Shown here: piece by piece, positions 6,309-6,733 of the stretch
How the letters are laid out: every line of letters starts with the position of its first letter
Numbering within the stretch: the stretch's first letter is position 1
Source: JBBKWH01 sp037968855
GTDB taxonomy: Bacteria > Pseudomonadota > Gammaproteobacteria > Pseudomonadales > Moraxellaceae
Length of the DNA: 6,733 bases
Reading direction: 5' to 3'
Assembly (NCBI GenBank): GCA_037968855.1
Contig: JBBKWH010000075.1
Coordinates: 1 to 6,733 of the forward strand
Notes under the pieces: generated by a model
What the model was told of the DNA's origin: nothing
Database searches by the model: none
The model's input: only the letters and a program-made list of their open reading frames with translations
Program-made: the position numbers and the translations under genes

Positions 6309-6733
6309 ATGAAACATCTTACCGAACTTTTTTGCCAAATCGACGATTTCTGTCAAATTTTTGAGCCTCAACTGCATCAACATCTGATCGAAAATCAAAA
6401 AAGAACCAGACAGCGACAAACATCCATCACCCTATCTGAACTCATGACCATTACTGTGATGTTCCATCAGTTGCGTTACCGACAATTCAAAACGTTCTAT
6501 ATTGATCACGTCAAAGCAATGCTCAGTCGAGAGTTTCCAAACCTACCAAGCTACAATCGATGTATTGAACTGATGCCTCGCTGCCTCTTGGGGCTATGTG
6601 CTTTCTTTCAAACCATCAAAGCACCCTGTACAGGTATCAGCTTTATTGATGCCACAGCATTAGCGGTATGCCACAACCGCCGAATCAAACAACATCGTGT
6701 GTTTGCTGACACTGCTCAACGTGGGAAAACCAG
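6309..6733 (+). CDS. IS982-family transposase, N-terminal part (truncated by window end)
   Basis: The frame starts at ATG 6309 and stays open to the last base, giving 141 residues of a protein usually near 290-300. AGAGG lies 6 nt upstream. The start MKHLTELFCQIDDFC, the central SITLSELMTITVMFH segment (39-53), FPNLPSYNRCIELM (76-89) and the catalytic region GISFIDATALAVCHNRRIKQHRVF follow the IS982 (Transposase_11/DDE) pattern. Asp114 (codon 6648-6650) is the first catalytic acid; the remaining D and E lie beyond the window. No stop or frameshift occurs in the visible part, so the element may be intact and recent compared with the decayed neighbouring IS3 piece. Confidence 0.92.
   Translation, partial: MKHLTELFCQIDDFCQIFEPQLHQHLIENQKRTRQRQTSITLSELMTITVMFHQLRYRQFKTFYIDHVKAMLSREFPNLPSYNRCIELMPRCLLGLCAFFQTIKAPCTGISFIDATALAVCHNRRIKQHRVFADTAQRGKT

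Larger units (their letters stand above)
6246..6733 (+). mobile_element. IS982-family insertion sequence, left part (continues past the window)
   Basis: Identified from the transposase that begins at 6309. The left terminus probably lies at about 6246-6248 (GGACCCCTGAATG...), roughly 60 bp before the start codon, as usual for this family. The exact end and the target duplication cannot be set because the right end lies outside the window. Base composition is more AT-rich than the core operons, consistent with acquisition. Confidence 0.75.

Overview
The window looks like part of a gammaproteobacterial chromosome, most plausibly from the Pseudomonadales (Moraxellaceae-like). This rests on three things: the coupling of a low-molecular-weight tyrosine phosphatase gene with a type I murB, the moderate GC of the core genes, and an IS982-type transposase of the kind common in Acinetobacter relatives. 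The placement is an inference from gene content; no marker gene is present.

Layout. (1) Positions 20-3539, minus strand: a tight four-gene operon read right to left, made of a low-molecular-weight protein-tyrosine phosphatase, murB, a YdcF/ElyC/SanA-type (DUF218) membrane-anchored protein and a serine alpha/beta hydrolase. Two of the three junctions are 1-nt stop/start overlaps (TGATG, TAATG) and the third is a 9-nt gap carrying a strong Shine-Dalgarno sequence. (2) Positions about 3540-3696: a divergent intergenic region with a candidate minus-strand -10 box and a perfect 14-bp palindrome just before the plus-strand genes. (3) Positions 3697-5623, plus strand: a three-gene operon with an iron-dependent alcohol dehydrogenase, a hotdog-fold acyl-CoA thioesterase and a small membrane protein of unknown function, again joined by overlapping stop and start codons (TAATG, ATGA). 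(4) Positions about 5630-6733: a stack of mobile-element pieces. These are a short decayed IS3-family remnant that keeps both imperfect ends, a 5'-truncated orphan reading frame, three direct repeats of TAGTGCAAAAG that resemble transposase-binding sites or iterons, and the left part of an IS982-family insertion sequence whose transposase runs off the window.

Function. The minus-strand operon links peptidoglycan precursor synthesis (MurB) with an envelope-associated DUF218 protein, a phosphatase and a lipid- or ester-cleaving hydrolase. It looks like housekeeping envelope physiology. The plus-strand operon suggests alcohol/aldehyde and acyl-CoA metabolism, with substrates unknown. The right end is where unusual structure is found: the repeat array, the MITE-like IS3 derivative, and a long imperfect hairpin at the IS982 left end that would bury the transposase ribosome binding site in read-through transcripts. 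I see no tRNA, rRNA, CRISPR array or recognisable defence system.
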